In this document: positions 15,968 through 23,342 of the stretch, one piece after another
Layout: every line of letters begins with the position of its first letter
How positions within the stretch are numbered: position 1 is the stretch's first letter
From: Bacteroidota bacterium
GTDB taxonomy: Bacteria; Bacteroidota; Bacteroidia; AKYH767-A; 2013-40CM-41-45
Reading direction: 5' to 3'
DNA length: 64,000 nt
NCBI GenBank assembly: GCA_016708785.1
Contig: JADJFC010000002.1
Span: forward strand, 1 to 64,000
The notes under the pieces: model-generated
What the model saw: the letters and a program-made list of their open reading frames with translations, nothing else
Database searches by the model: none
Told to the model about the DNA's origin: nothing
Made by a program: the position numbers and the translations under genes

Positions 15968-17584
15968 TCATGCGTTCACCGTTAATTTCGGTGCAGCATT
16001 TAGAATTTCAGGTGTTGCGTATTCAGCATACTGAGCGAAGTTTGTAACGAATGATGATGCTAAAGTATTCATCTTCGCATCGTACTCGCTCTTATCTGCC
16101 CAAGTATTTCTTGGATTCAATAATTCATTTGGAACACCCGGACATGTTTTCGGCATTGCTAATCCGAATACAGGCATTTTTTCAAACTCAACTTTGTCAA
16201 GTTCACCTTTCAATGCTGCTCCGATCATTGCACGCGTGAACGATAATTTCATTCGGCTGCCAACTCCAAAAGAGCCGCCTGACCATCCTGTGTTAACCAA
16301 CCAAACGTTTACTTTGTGCTTCTTCAATTTTTCGCCGAGAAGTTCAGCGTATTTAGTTGGGTGTAACGGTAAAAATGCTTTCCCGAAACATGCAGAAAAT
16401 GTCGTAGTTGGTTCTGTAATTCCCATTTCTGTTCCTGCAACTTTCGCAGTATAACCTGAAATGAAATGATACATTGCCTGTCCGGCATCTAATTTCGATA
16501 TTGGAGGAAGAACACCAAAAGCATCACATGTTAAGAAGAAGATGTTTTTAGGAATTCCTGCAATTGATGGCTCAACTGCATTGTCGATATGGTGAATTGG
16601 ATAAGCTGCACGTGTGTTCTCCGTCTTGCTTATATTATCGTAATCAACTTGTGTTGTACCTTCAATGAATTCGATGTTCTCAACAAGAGCTCCGAATTTA
16701 ATGGCATCATAAATTTGTGGTTCTTTTTCTTTTGTCAGGTTCACGCATTTCGCGTAACATCCGCCTTCGAAATTGAAAACTGTTGTATCCGCCCAACCAT
16801 GCTCATCGTCACCGATCAAACCACGATTTGGATCAGCACTCAATGTCGTTTTTCCTGTTCCGGATAATCCGAAGAAAATAGCTGTATCACCGTCAGGACC
16901 GATATTCGCCGAACAGTGCATTGACAATACTTTCTTCTCATGTGGAAGAACATAATTCAATACTGAGAAAATTCCTTTTTTGATCTCGCCGGTATATCCT
17001 GTTCCACCAATAAGAATGATCTTCTTAGTGAAATTCAATACTGCGAAATTGCTTTGACGTGTTCCGTCGATTTTAGGATCTGCATGAAATCCGGGTGCAC
17101 AGATGATTGTCCATTCAGCTTTTACCTGATTTAAAATTTCTTCTTTCGTTGGACGAAGGAATAAATTGTAAGCAAATAAATTGTGCCAAGGAGATTCTGT
17201 CACGACACGAATATTCAATCTGTGTTTTGGATCTGCACAAGCATATGCATCACGAACATAAATCGTTTTGCCTTGTAAGTATCCGGTAACACGACTGTAT
17301 AAGCGGTCAAATTTTTCAGAGTCAAATTTTATGTTGATGTCTCCCCACCAAACAGATTTCTCCGTAGTTTCATCGCAAACGATGAACTTATCTTTGGGAG
17401 AACGACCGGTAAACTTTCCGGTATCAACTGCAAGTGCGCCGGTATCGGTTAACATACCTTCGCCACCAAGAATGGTTTCTTCAACTAGCTCTGCAGGCTG
17501 TAAATTCCAGTATGCATCAGCAACATTTTTCAAACCCAGGTCAGCGATGGTTGCATCCTTCGCCTTTAGGCCAAATTCGTTCAT
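15968..17584 (-). CDS. pckA: Phosphoenolpyruvate carboxykinase (ATP)
   Basis: The protein is about 538 residues from the ATG at 17584 (two residues of an upstream in-frame Met-Ile are unlikely to belong). It is the ATP-dependent PEPCK type: FTGRSPKDKFIV, RVVTESPWHNLFAYNLFLRP, the kinase loop GLSGTGKTTLSADPNRGLIGDDEHGW, NFEGGCYAKC and the Arg-containing RAAYPIHHIDN segment. It converts oxaloacetate and ATP to PEP and CO2, the entry to gluconeogenesis, or runs in reverse as a CO2-fixing fermentative step, common in Bacteroidota. It is monocistronic with its own terminator. Confidence 0.97.
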   Translation of the reverse strand: MNEFGLKAKDATIADLGLKNVADAYWNLQPAELVEETILGGEGMLTDTGALAVDTGKFTGRSPKDKFIVCDETTEKSVWWGDINIKFDSEKFDRLYSRVTGYLQGKTIYVRDAYACADPKHRLNIRVVTESPWHNLFAYNLFLRPTKEEILNQVKAEWTIICAPGFHADPKIDGTRQSNFAVLNFTKKIILIGGTGYTGEIKKGIFSVLNYVLPHEKKVLSMHCSANIGPDGDTAIFFGLSGTGKTTLSADPNRGLIGDDEHGWADTTVFNFEGGCYAKCVNLTKEKEPQIYDAIKFGALVENIEFIEGTTQVDYDNISKTENTRAAYPIHHIDNAVEPSIAGIPKNIFFLTCDAFGVLPPISKLDAGQAMYHFISGYTAKVAGTEMGITEPTTTFSACFGKAFLPLHPTKYAELLGEKLKKHKVNVWLVNTGWSGGSFGVGSRMKLSFTRAMIGAALKGELDKVEFEKMPVFGLAMPKTCPGVPNELLNPRNTWADKSEYDAKMNTLASSFVTNFAQYAEYATPEILNAAPKLTVNA

Positions 17585-17642
17585 GATCAATGGTGTTTTT
17601 TATGTGGTGCAAAGAAAGTGAAAATTTATCAGAATGCCCAAT

Positions 17643-18323
17643 TTAACGTTTTGGTTTATGCATACAAGGCTGATTTTCATACACATGTACCCATTTTGCG
17701 CCTTTTAAAACCTCCTTGGTCTGGTCGATGAAATCAGTCTGTTCTTTGGGAGTTAATTCGTTGAGACGCAAACAGTAATCCGTTTCGCCCTCGCGGCCCC
17801 AACCTGTTTTTTCGTAATCGATATTTTTACCCACTTTTCCGGCGAAAACGCCAATAAAATCTTCAAATGCAGTCATGTATTTATTCTCTGTGCCTTCTCC
17901 AATTGAGAAGAAAACTACAGTGAATCTGTAAAGATCTTCTTTCACAGAATCTGCTTTGATTTTTGTTTCCGGAATCACAGCTTCTGGCGTAGTGGCAGAT
18001 GCAGCAGCTTGGTCTTTTGTTTCACTTGTTTTCACTTGCTCCGTTGTTGTTTTTTCTGCACTTGGATACAATGAGCCTGAGAATAACAAGATTCCTAAAG
18101 TAAAAAACCAAGCTGAATAATTAAGTGCCGGTACATTGAATTTGTCTGCAAGTAATCCCAATGCAAGTAATGCAAATGCATGATAGAACTGATATCTCAC
18201 TGCGGTTTCAAAAACTTGTAACTGCTGAATATTTAGTTTTTCTTTCAAGGCATGAGCTCCGAAGGCGCCCAGAATAACTGCAGTGCCTGCGAAAAATCCT
18301 GCGATGGTTAGATAGTGTTTCAT
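17643..18323 (-). CDS. Fusion: DUF423 membrane domain joined to a soluble domain of unknown function
   Basis: From the ATG at 18323 the first 87 or so residues are DUF423: KHYLTIAGFFAGTAVILGAFGAHALKEKL, LQVFETAVRYQFYHAFALLALGL and FFTLGILLFSGSLY. DUF423 proteins normally continue for about 35 residues with a last membrane helix. Here the chain switches straight after LFSGSLY to a Thr/Ala/Lys linker (PSAEKTTTEQVKTSETKDQ) and a soluble domain of about 100 residues (LYRFTVVFFSIGEGTENKYM, WGREGETDYCLRLNEL, WVHVYENQPC). The second part looks like the mature region of a small Bacteroidota lipoprotein. The result is an in-frame chimera, either a real deletion fusion or an assembly joint. Confidence 0.7.
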   Translation of the reverse strand: MKHYLTIAGFFAGTAVILGAFGAHALKEKLNIQQLQVFETAVRYQFYHAFALLALGLLADKFNVPALNYSAWFFTLGILLFSGSLYPSAEKTTTEQVKTSETKDQAAASATTPEAVIPETKIKADSVKEDLYRFTVVFFSIGEGTENKYMTAFEDFIGVFAGKVGKNIDYEKTGWGREGETDYCLRLNELTPKEQTDFIDQTKEVLKGAKWVHVYENQPCMHKPKR

Positions 18324-18373
18324 TCGAGATTCTTGATTAAAATATTTTCTGTTGCAACAAAGATATAAATAAA

Positions 18374-18403
18374 AAAGCCCCACCTTGATTAAAGTGGGGC
18401 TTG
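18374..18403 (-). terminator. Intrinsic terminator of the DUF4476 gene
   Basis: AAGCCCCAC / GTGGGGCTT (18375-18383 with 18394-18402), 10-nt loop, A-rich on the plus strand beyond. It lies 7 bp after the DUF4476 stop. Confidence 0.85.
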
Positions 18404-18408
18404 GTGAT

Positions 18409-19413
18409 TTATCTTTTTGAAGATATGTATTTACTCAAATCGGATGTTGAAGATTCGAATTCAAATGCATCATTTACTTTGTAGTAATTTCCAATATCGT
18501 AGGTGTGATCATATGCGTATTTTGCATAATCAAGTTTAGTGTTTTCGAAATCAAATAAACTCATTACTTCTTTTACCTGTTGTGATGTCAGACAATTGTT
18601 TTGTAATACTTGCTTTGCTATGGTAAGTTTTGTGTCTTCGAAATCTTTTGAACGAATCGTTTCTTTCATATCGCCAAAATCTGCCGGACTCATTGGAATC
18701 GGACAACCCACTTTGCCATTGTAGCCTTGAACGTAAACAACCTGTGTAGGCGGAGGTGTATTTGTGACCGCCATTCCTGAACCTGTAACTACAGTACCTG
18801 TTCCTGTTGTTGTTGTGGTTGATGAATGAGTTGTTGTTGTCGTCGTTGTTGAGGTCGCCATTCCGCCATTATCCATCCCAAATCCTGATGCATTGATGCT
18901 GATGTTTCCGCCACCATCCATTCCACTAACTCCCATATTGATGTTTACGTTTTCACCGCTCATTCCATCTGAAGTTGTAGTTTGAGAATGAACTGTAGTT
19001 GTAGTAGTTTGTGTTACAGGAGGAGCTACAGCAGTGTAAACTACGACAGTTTGTGATGCAGGTGTTTGTGGAGCCTGAGCAATTGGAACGGCACTCACAT
19101 ATCTTGTTACATATTGACCCTTGTTATTTTGTTTGATATTCCATGTAATTTCAGAACCCATTTCATTGAAGAACATATTGAAATCAACGAAACCTAATTT
19201 AGTGTCAGCGAAAACAATTCTGCATTTGTAATGGTCGGCTACAAGTTCAGTCATTTTTACATTTGTCTCCGGCGTCTGATTTTGTAAAATACCGTTTAGA
19301 ATGACTTGGAATTTTTCGCCATTCTCGGCGAATAGGATTGCATTATTTGCTTGTGCCATTAAGGCAACTGTAAAAAAGAAGGCAAGTCCTGTTAGGTAAA
19401 GGGCTTTTTTCAT
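18409..19413 (-). CDS. DUF4476 domain protein, exported, with Thr/Gly-rich linker
   Basis: The 334-residue protein starts with a signal peptide (KKALYLTGLAFFFTVALMAQA). An N-terminal beta domain follows (ENGEKFQVILNGILQNQTPETNVK), then a low-complexity linker of Thr, Val, Ser, Gly and Met (residues about 125-240), then a C-terminal DUF4476 domain with helical repeats (SKDFEDTKLTIAKQVLQNNC, TSQQVKEVMSLFDFENTKLD, YAYDHTYDIGNYYKVNDAF). The domain's function is unknown. A second, shorter DUF4476 protein is encoded at 57215-57898. It is likely periplasmic or surface exposed. It has its own terminator. Confidence 0.88.
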   Translation of the reverse strand: MKKALYLTGLAFFFTVALMAQANNAILFAENGEKFQVILNGILQNQTPETNVKMTELVADHYKCRIVFADTKLGFVDFNMFFNEMGSEITWNIKQNNKGQYVTRYVSAVPIAQAPQTPASQTVVVYTAVAPPVTQTTTTTVHSQTTTSDGMSGENVNINMGVSGMDGGGNISINASGFGMDNGGMATSTTTTTTTHSSTTTTTGTGTVVTGSGMAVTNTPPPTQVVYVQGYNGKVGCPIPMSPADFGDMKETIRSKDFEDTKLTIAKQVLQNNCLTSQQVKEVMSLFDFENTKLDYAKYAYDHTYDIGNYYKVNDAFEFESSTSDLSKYISSKR

Positions 19414-19549
19414 ATGATTTTGCTTGTTTTTGTTAGAATTTGGGTGTTTGCTAAAAACATGCCAAATGTATAAAAAAGGAATATTATAAGAACTTTATAA
19501 ATGATAAATAATAGCACTTGTCACGCTTTTCAGCCCTCATCAATTGCTA

Positions 19550-19557
19550 TCTTCGCC
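19550..19557 (+). promoter_or_regulatory. Putative -7 box (TATCTTCG) for the saccharopine dehydrogenase gene
   Basis: TAnnTTCG variant 18 bp before the ATG at 19576, which supports that start over the later in-frame Met at 19818. Confidence 0.45.
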
Positions 19558-19575
19558 CGAAATTCATCTCTTTAT

Positions 19576-20906
19576 ATGCGTCGTATACTACTCATTGGAG
19601 CCGGAAGGTCGTCTTCAAATCTGATTCAATACATTTTAGATAATGCAAATCCCAAGATTGGACATTAACAGTCGGGGATGTTTCTATTGAAAGTGCGCAG
19701 CAAAAAACGAATCGTCATCCTGCTGCAAATGCAATTCAATTTGATATTAACAGTGATAGCGACAGACAAAAACACATTGCCAATGCTGATATTGTAATTT
19801 CACTTTTACCTGCACACATGCATCTTTCTGTTGCTATAGAATGTGTGAAACAAAAAAAGAATCTCGTTACTGCATCTTATGTTTCTGCTGAAATGCAGGA
19901 GCTGGATGCAAGTGCAAAAGAAGCAGGGATCATTTTGCTGAATGAATGTGGATTGGATCCCGGTATCGATCACATGAGTGCTATGCAAATAATTGATGAA
20001 ATAAAATCGAGTGGCGGAGAGATAACTTGTTTCAAATCATTTACCGGTGGATTGGTTGCTCCTGAATCGAATGATAATCCGTGGGGATATAAATTTTCAT
20101 GGAATCCGCGGAATGTAATTTTAGCAGGGCAGGGGACAGCGCGATTCATTGAGAATGGAAAATATAAATACATTCCGTACAGCCGGTTGTACACAGAAAT
20201 AGAAACAATAAATGTTGAAGGAAGTGGCGCCTACGATGGTTATGCAAATCGTGATTCATTGTCATACCGACATTACTATGGATTGGAAACAATTCCGACC
20301 ATGCTTCGCGGAACATTACGTCAAAAGGGTTATTGCAAAGCTTGGAATGTTTTTGTGAAACTTGGGTTGACAGATGATTCATTTACAGTAGAAGGTTCTT
20401 CGAAAATGACTTTTGCTCAATTTGTTGAAGCGTTTGTTCCAAAATCTGTAAAGGGAAATTCATTAGTTGAACGCGTAGCAGATTTTATGGGCAGCTCAGT
20501 AAACGACGAATCGATAAAACTTGTTGAATGGACAGGTATATTGTCAAATGATGCAATTGGATTGCCTGATAGTACACCTGCACAAATCCTCCAATCATTG
20601 CTTGAGAAAAAATGGAAGTTGCGTCCTGAAGACAAAGACATGATCGTCATGCAACATATTTTCGAATATGAATTGAAAGGGAAAAAAGTGCATCACACTT
20701 CTTCTCTCGTAGTAAAAGGCGATAATTCTGTATTTACTGCTATGGCCAAAACAGTTGGTTTGCCTGTTGCAATAGCTGCTAAGCATATTCTTAATAAGCA
20801 AATCAATTTGAAAGGTGTTCACATTCCGGTAGACAGATCTGTGTATGAACCAGTGTTGAAAGAGTTGGAGGATTATGGAGTTAGTTTTATAGAAAAAATT
20901 AATTAG
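19576..20906 (+). CDS. Saccharopine dehydrogenase-like protein (glutamate-forming type), frameshifted
   Basis: The ATG at 19576 opens RRILLIGAGRSSSNLIQYI, a Rossmann fold start, but the frame stops at 19666. The remainder (TLTVGDVSIESAQQ... onward) continues in the -1 frame from about 19660 to 20906. Restoring one T at the ATTGG near 19657 gives an intact protein of about 443 residues. It carries LNECGLDPGIDHMSAM, FTGGLVAPESNDNPWGYKFSW and the GYCKAWNVFVKLGL region typical of LYS9-type saccharopine reductases. These take part in lysine metabolism: in degradation they release glutamate and aminoadipate semialdehyde. No lysine-ketoglutarate reductase partner is seen adjacent. The downstream gene is convergent. 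Confidence 0.85.
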
Positions 20907-20918
20907 AAAATTTGTCCT

Positions 20919-21656
20919 TTATTCTTTGTTATCTGACAAACCGGATTTCAAATTAATATAATACTCCTTCGTCAATTCAATATAGTCATTTGTAAAAGTT
21001 CCATCTTCTTCCTGAATGGAGATTTCTTCATCAGTCATCGTTCCGAATTGAAATGAGAATTGCATCAACAAACGTTTTTCTGATTTATCGGAACGAGTTC
21101 TGACCCGCAAAAGATTTCTGCAAAACAATCCGCGCTTTTGTGCTTTGTCTAAAAACTCCATTCCTTCTTTGCACGGAAGGATGACACAAAATCTTCCATT
21201 AGGTAGAAGTAGTTTCAGTACGCCATCAATCAATTCATCGAATGAAAGCACATCGCTATGTCGTGCATGTGTTCTCGCTTCGACGTTTGGCTTTGAAGCA
21301 TGATGGAAGTAAGGCGGATTTGTAACTATCAAATCGTATGACGGAACTTTGTCTTTTGAAAATTCCTGCAAGGAGATGTGATGCGGATACATTCTGAAAA
21401 ACCAAGGCGAGATTCGGAAGTTCTCTTTGGTTTGCTGATAGGCATTTTCATCGATATCAATTGCGTCAATCTCTGCATCTGATTTTTGTGCAAGCATCAA
21501 TGCGATCAGCCCTGTGCCTGAGCCAACATCTAAAATATGATTTGATTCTCCTGGTATGACCCACGAACCAAGAAGCACTGCATCAGTGCCGACCTTCATG
21601 GCGCATTTTTCCTGATGAACAGTAAATTGCTTAAATCGAAAAGTGCTTTCGCTCAT
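20919..21656 (-). CDS. trmN6: tRNA1(Val) A37 N6-methyltransferase TrmN6-like
   Basis: The 245-residue protein is a class I SAM methyltransferase with ILDVGSGTGLIALML (motif I), an acidic DIDENAY (motif II) and catalytic NPPYF followed by HHASKPNVEARTHARHS, the arrangement of the YfiC/TrmN6 group that methylates N6 of A37 in tRNA1(Val). The N-terminal FKQFTVHQEKCAMKVGTDAVLLGSW is also characteristic. The target in this organism is inferred from family. It converges with the saccharopine dehydrogenase gene, with only 12 bp between them. Confidence 0.9.
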   Translation of the reverse strand: MSESTFRFKQFTVHQEKCAMKVGTDAVLLGSWVIPGESNHILDVGSGTGLIALMLAQKSDAEIDAIDIDENAYQQTKENFRISPWFFRMYPHHISLQEFSKDKVPSYDLIVTNPPYFHHASKPNVEARTHARHSDVLSFDELIDGVLKLLLPNGRFCVILPCKEGMEFLDKAQKRGLFCRNLLRVRTRSDKSEKRLLMQFSFQFGTMTDEEISIQEEDGTFTNDYIELTKEYYINLKSGLSDNKE

Positions 21657-21800
21657 ACATTTTTAGAATGCTTTGAAAATTTGGTTTTATAAATTTAAAT
21701 AGAATTTTTTTAATGTGTAAGCTTTTTTTTGATCAGTAGTGAATAGATGGGCGATACAAACGGGAAAACTTCAAAAGAAATTTCAATTGTGTTTTTGTTT

Positions 21801-21842
21801 CCCGCAGATTTACGCAGAATACGCAGAATAACCGCAGATTTT
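21801..21842 (-). repeat. CGCAGA tandem repeat, copy A (3' of rimM)
   Basis: Four CGCAGAnnn units of 9-11 nt (CGCAGATTTA, CGCAGAATA, CGCAGAATAAC, CGCAGATT). A matching copy lies at 36577-36618 on the opposite strand. Relative to the preceding gene (rimM here, ppx there) both have the same orientation. Confidence 0.6.
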
Positions 21843-21965
21843 TTTTTGACTTCCTGACCCTTGACCTTTCTCTTTAACTATCCAAATAAATTCCAACAAC
21901 CTTTTTTTGACTCCTGACAACCTGACCCTACCTCTTTAACTATTCCAAATAAATATCCAACAACC
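21843..21965. repeat. Direct duplication of about 60 bp covering the 3' end of rimM and its heptamer array
   Basis: 21843-21900 and 21902-21965 are imperfect copies. Each reads T-run, TGACTYCTGAC-type heptamers, CTCTTTAACTAT, CCAAATAAAT, TCCAACAAC. The second copy includes the true end of rimM (stop 21940-21942); the first is a diverged duplicate of it. The heptamer phase (for example TTTGACT, TCCTGAC, CCTTGAC, CTTTCTC, TTTAACT) is kept in both. Confidence 0.65.
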
Positions 21966-22470
21966 CCAATGGCAGATCCAGATTGATCGTCTTTGCCTCG
22001 TCATCCACTTCCGTAACTACATCATCATTCAAAGGAAAAAGAACTTCTTTTTCATTGATGATGCATTTGCCAATATATTGCATTGGATATTCTGCTACTT
22101 CTGTAATAATGCCCATTTCACCAAAAGATTCATCGGTGGCTGTATAGCCTTGGACATCTTTCCAACTCATCAAAACATTCTTCTTGCTCTCTTTCATTTT
22201 CTCAGCAAACAATTCTTTGCCAAGAAACTTTTTCCCTTCAATGTCTGAATTGATCTCTTCAAATTTTAAATAAAAGTCAGTGCCATTCACTTCCAGTTCT
22301 TCTATACAAAATGGAACAGGAAGTCCATTGATCATAATAAACATGAAATCAAGTTTGATCAGCTTCTCAGGATTAGAAATATCGGTGATGCAATTCAAGT
22401 TGCCTTTATAGCCGTGTGTACGACTGATAAATCCGATGCGGGAAAGTTTGCTGATGAGTATTGGTTTCAC
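21940..22470 (-). CDS. rimM: Ribosome maturation factor RimM
   Basis: I start at GTG 22470, giving a 176-residue protein beginning MKPILISKLSRIGFISRTHGYKGNL. The longer frame from 22506 runs through the rpsP terminator. RimM motifs: IGFISRTHGYKG at the start of the N-terminal barrel, PFCIEELEVNGTDFYLKFEEINSDIEGKKFLGKELF, and the PRC-barrel half with LFPLNDDVV and INLDLPLGLLDIYLE at the end. It aids 30S maturation and binds S19. rpsP lies directly upstream, the widely conserved rpsP-rimM order, though a terminator-like hairpin separates them. Confidence 0.93.
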   Translation of the reverse strand: MKPILISKLSRIGFISRTHGYKGNLNCITDISNPEKLIKLDFMFIMINGLPVPFCIEELEVNGTDFYLKFEEINSDIEGKKFLGKELFAEKMKESKKNVLMSWKDVQGYTATDESFGEMGIITEVAEYPMQYIGKCIINEKEVLFPLNDDVVTEVDDEAKTINLDLPLGLLDIYLE

Positions 22471-22480
22471 GAGTGTAAAA

Positions 22481-22514
22481 TAAAAAATCCGTTCTGCAAT
22501 TTGCAAAACGGATT
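22481..22514 (-). terminator. Hairpin between rpsP and rimM
   Basis: AATCCGTT / AACGGATT with an inner TGCAA/TTGCA pair (22486-22514) and A-run on the plus strand at 22482-22487. It can terminate rpsP transcripts or attenuate rimM; rimM's GTG start lies only 11 bp beyond the U-tract. Confidence 0.7.
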
Positions 22515-22538
22515 CTTAAAGTTATACCGGATAAAAGC

Positions 22539-23084
22539 TTATGCTTCTGCCGGAGCTTCACCTTCTGCAGCCGGAGCTTCAGGTGCTGATTCTTCAGCTA
22601 CAGAAGCTGCTTCTTCAACCGGTGGAGGTGTATTCTTGATACGAATAGCTTCTGCTTTCGCTTCTTTCTTTTTCTTCTCTTCTACTAAACGATCTTCAAC
22701 CGATTTTTTAGCACTGCTAGAAAGATTTACTTTTTTCTCTTCGATCTTATTTACTTTTCCTTCTTCCCATGCAGCTAATTTAGCATCTGCTGCCTCTTGA
22801 GTAAGAACTCCTTTTGTAACTCCTTTTTGAAGGTGATTACGGAAAAGAACCCCTTTGTAAGAAAGGATTGCACGACAAGTGTCTGTCGGCTGAGCTCCGT
22901 TGCCTAGCCATGCTAGCGCTTTGTCGGAGTTAAGATTGATGGTCGCAGGATTCGTGTTGGGGTTGTAGTTTCCGATTACTTCGATAAACTTACCATCCCT
23001 TGGAGCACGAGCATCTGCTACCACAATATGATAATAAGCATTGTGCTTCTTACCATGGCGTGATAATCTGATTTTTACTGACAT
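22539..23084 (-). CDS. rpsP: 30S ribosomal protein S16 with long C-terminal extension
   Basis: The first 85 residues are canonical S16 (VKIRLSRHGKKHNAYYHIVVADARAPRDGKFIEVIGNYNP, ALAWLGNGAQPTDTCRAILS). The total of 181 residues is about twice the usual bacterial length. The extra part runs through VTKGVLTQEAADAKLAAWEEGK to a Lys/Glu-rich coil and an Ala/Glu/Pro-rich acidic end. Such tails are typical of Bacteroidota S16 and are not a sign of error. It is the first gene of a rpsP-rimM unit. Confidence 0.96.
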   Translation of the reverse strand: MSVKIRLSRHGKKHNAYYHIVVADARAPRDGKFIEVIGNYNPNTNPATINLNSDKALAWLGNGAQPTDTCRAILSYKGVLFRNHLQKGVTKGVLTQEAADAKLAAWEEGKVNKIEEKKVNLSSSAKKSVEDRLVEEKKKKEAKAEAIRIKNTPPPVEEAASVAEESAPEAPAAEGEAPAEA

Positions 23085-23300
23085 TTTTCTTCTATTTGAT
23101 GGTTATTTGATCCCTTCTCCACCGACCTAGTGGATCACCATTCTCCGATGATGTTTTAAAAGGGACGCAAATATCGTCTTTTCAAGTTAATAAACAAAAC
23201 CCCCACTCAAGTTTCTTTAGGCTAGTAAGAAATTGTATCAAGAATTTCAGAAATATGCGATTTGAACGCTAAATATTGGTATTTTTGAGACTCAGTTGAG

Positions 23301-23320
23301 CCACCTATGGTGGTTTTTTT
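23301..23320 (+). terminator. Terminator-like hairpin in the pcrA leader
   Basis: CCACC-TAT-GGTGG followed by seven T, 23 bp before the helicase ATG. As there is no plus-strand gene just upstream, it could be an attenuator of the helicase gene or a leftover. Short stem, so modest confidence. Confidence 0.35.
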
Positions 23321-23342
23321 ATGCAGTTTGTGAGATTCCCGG

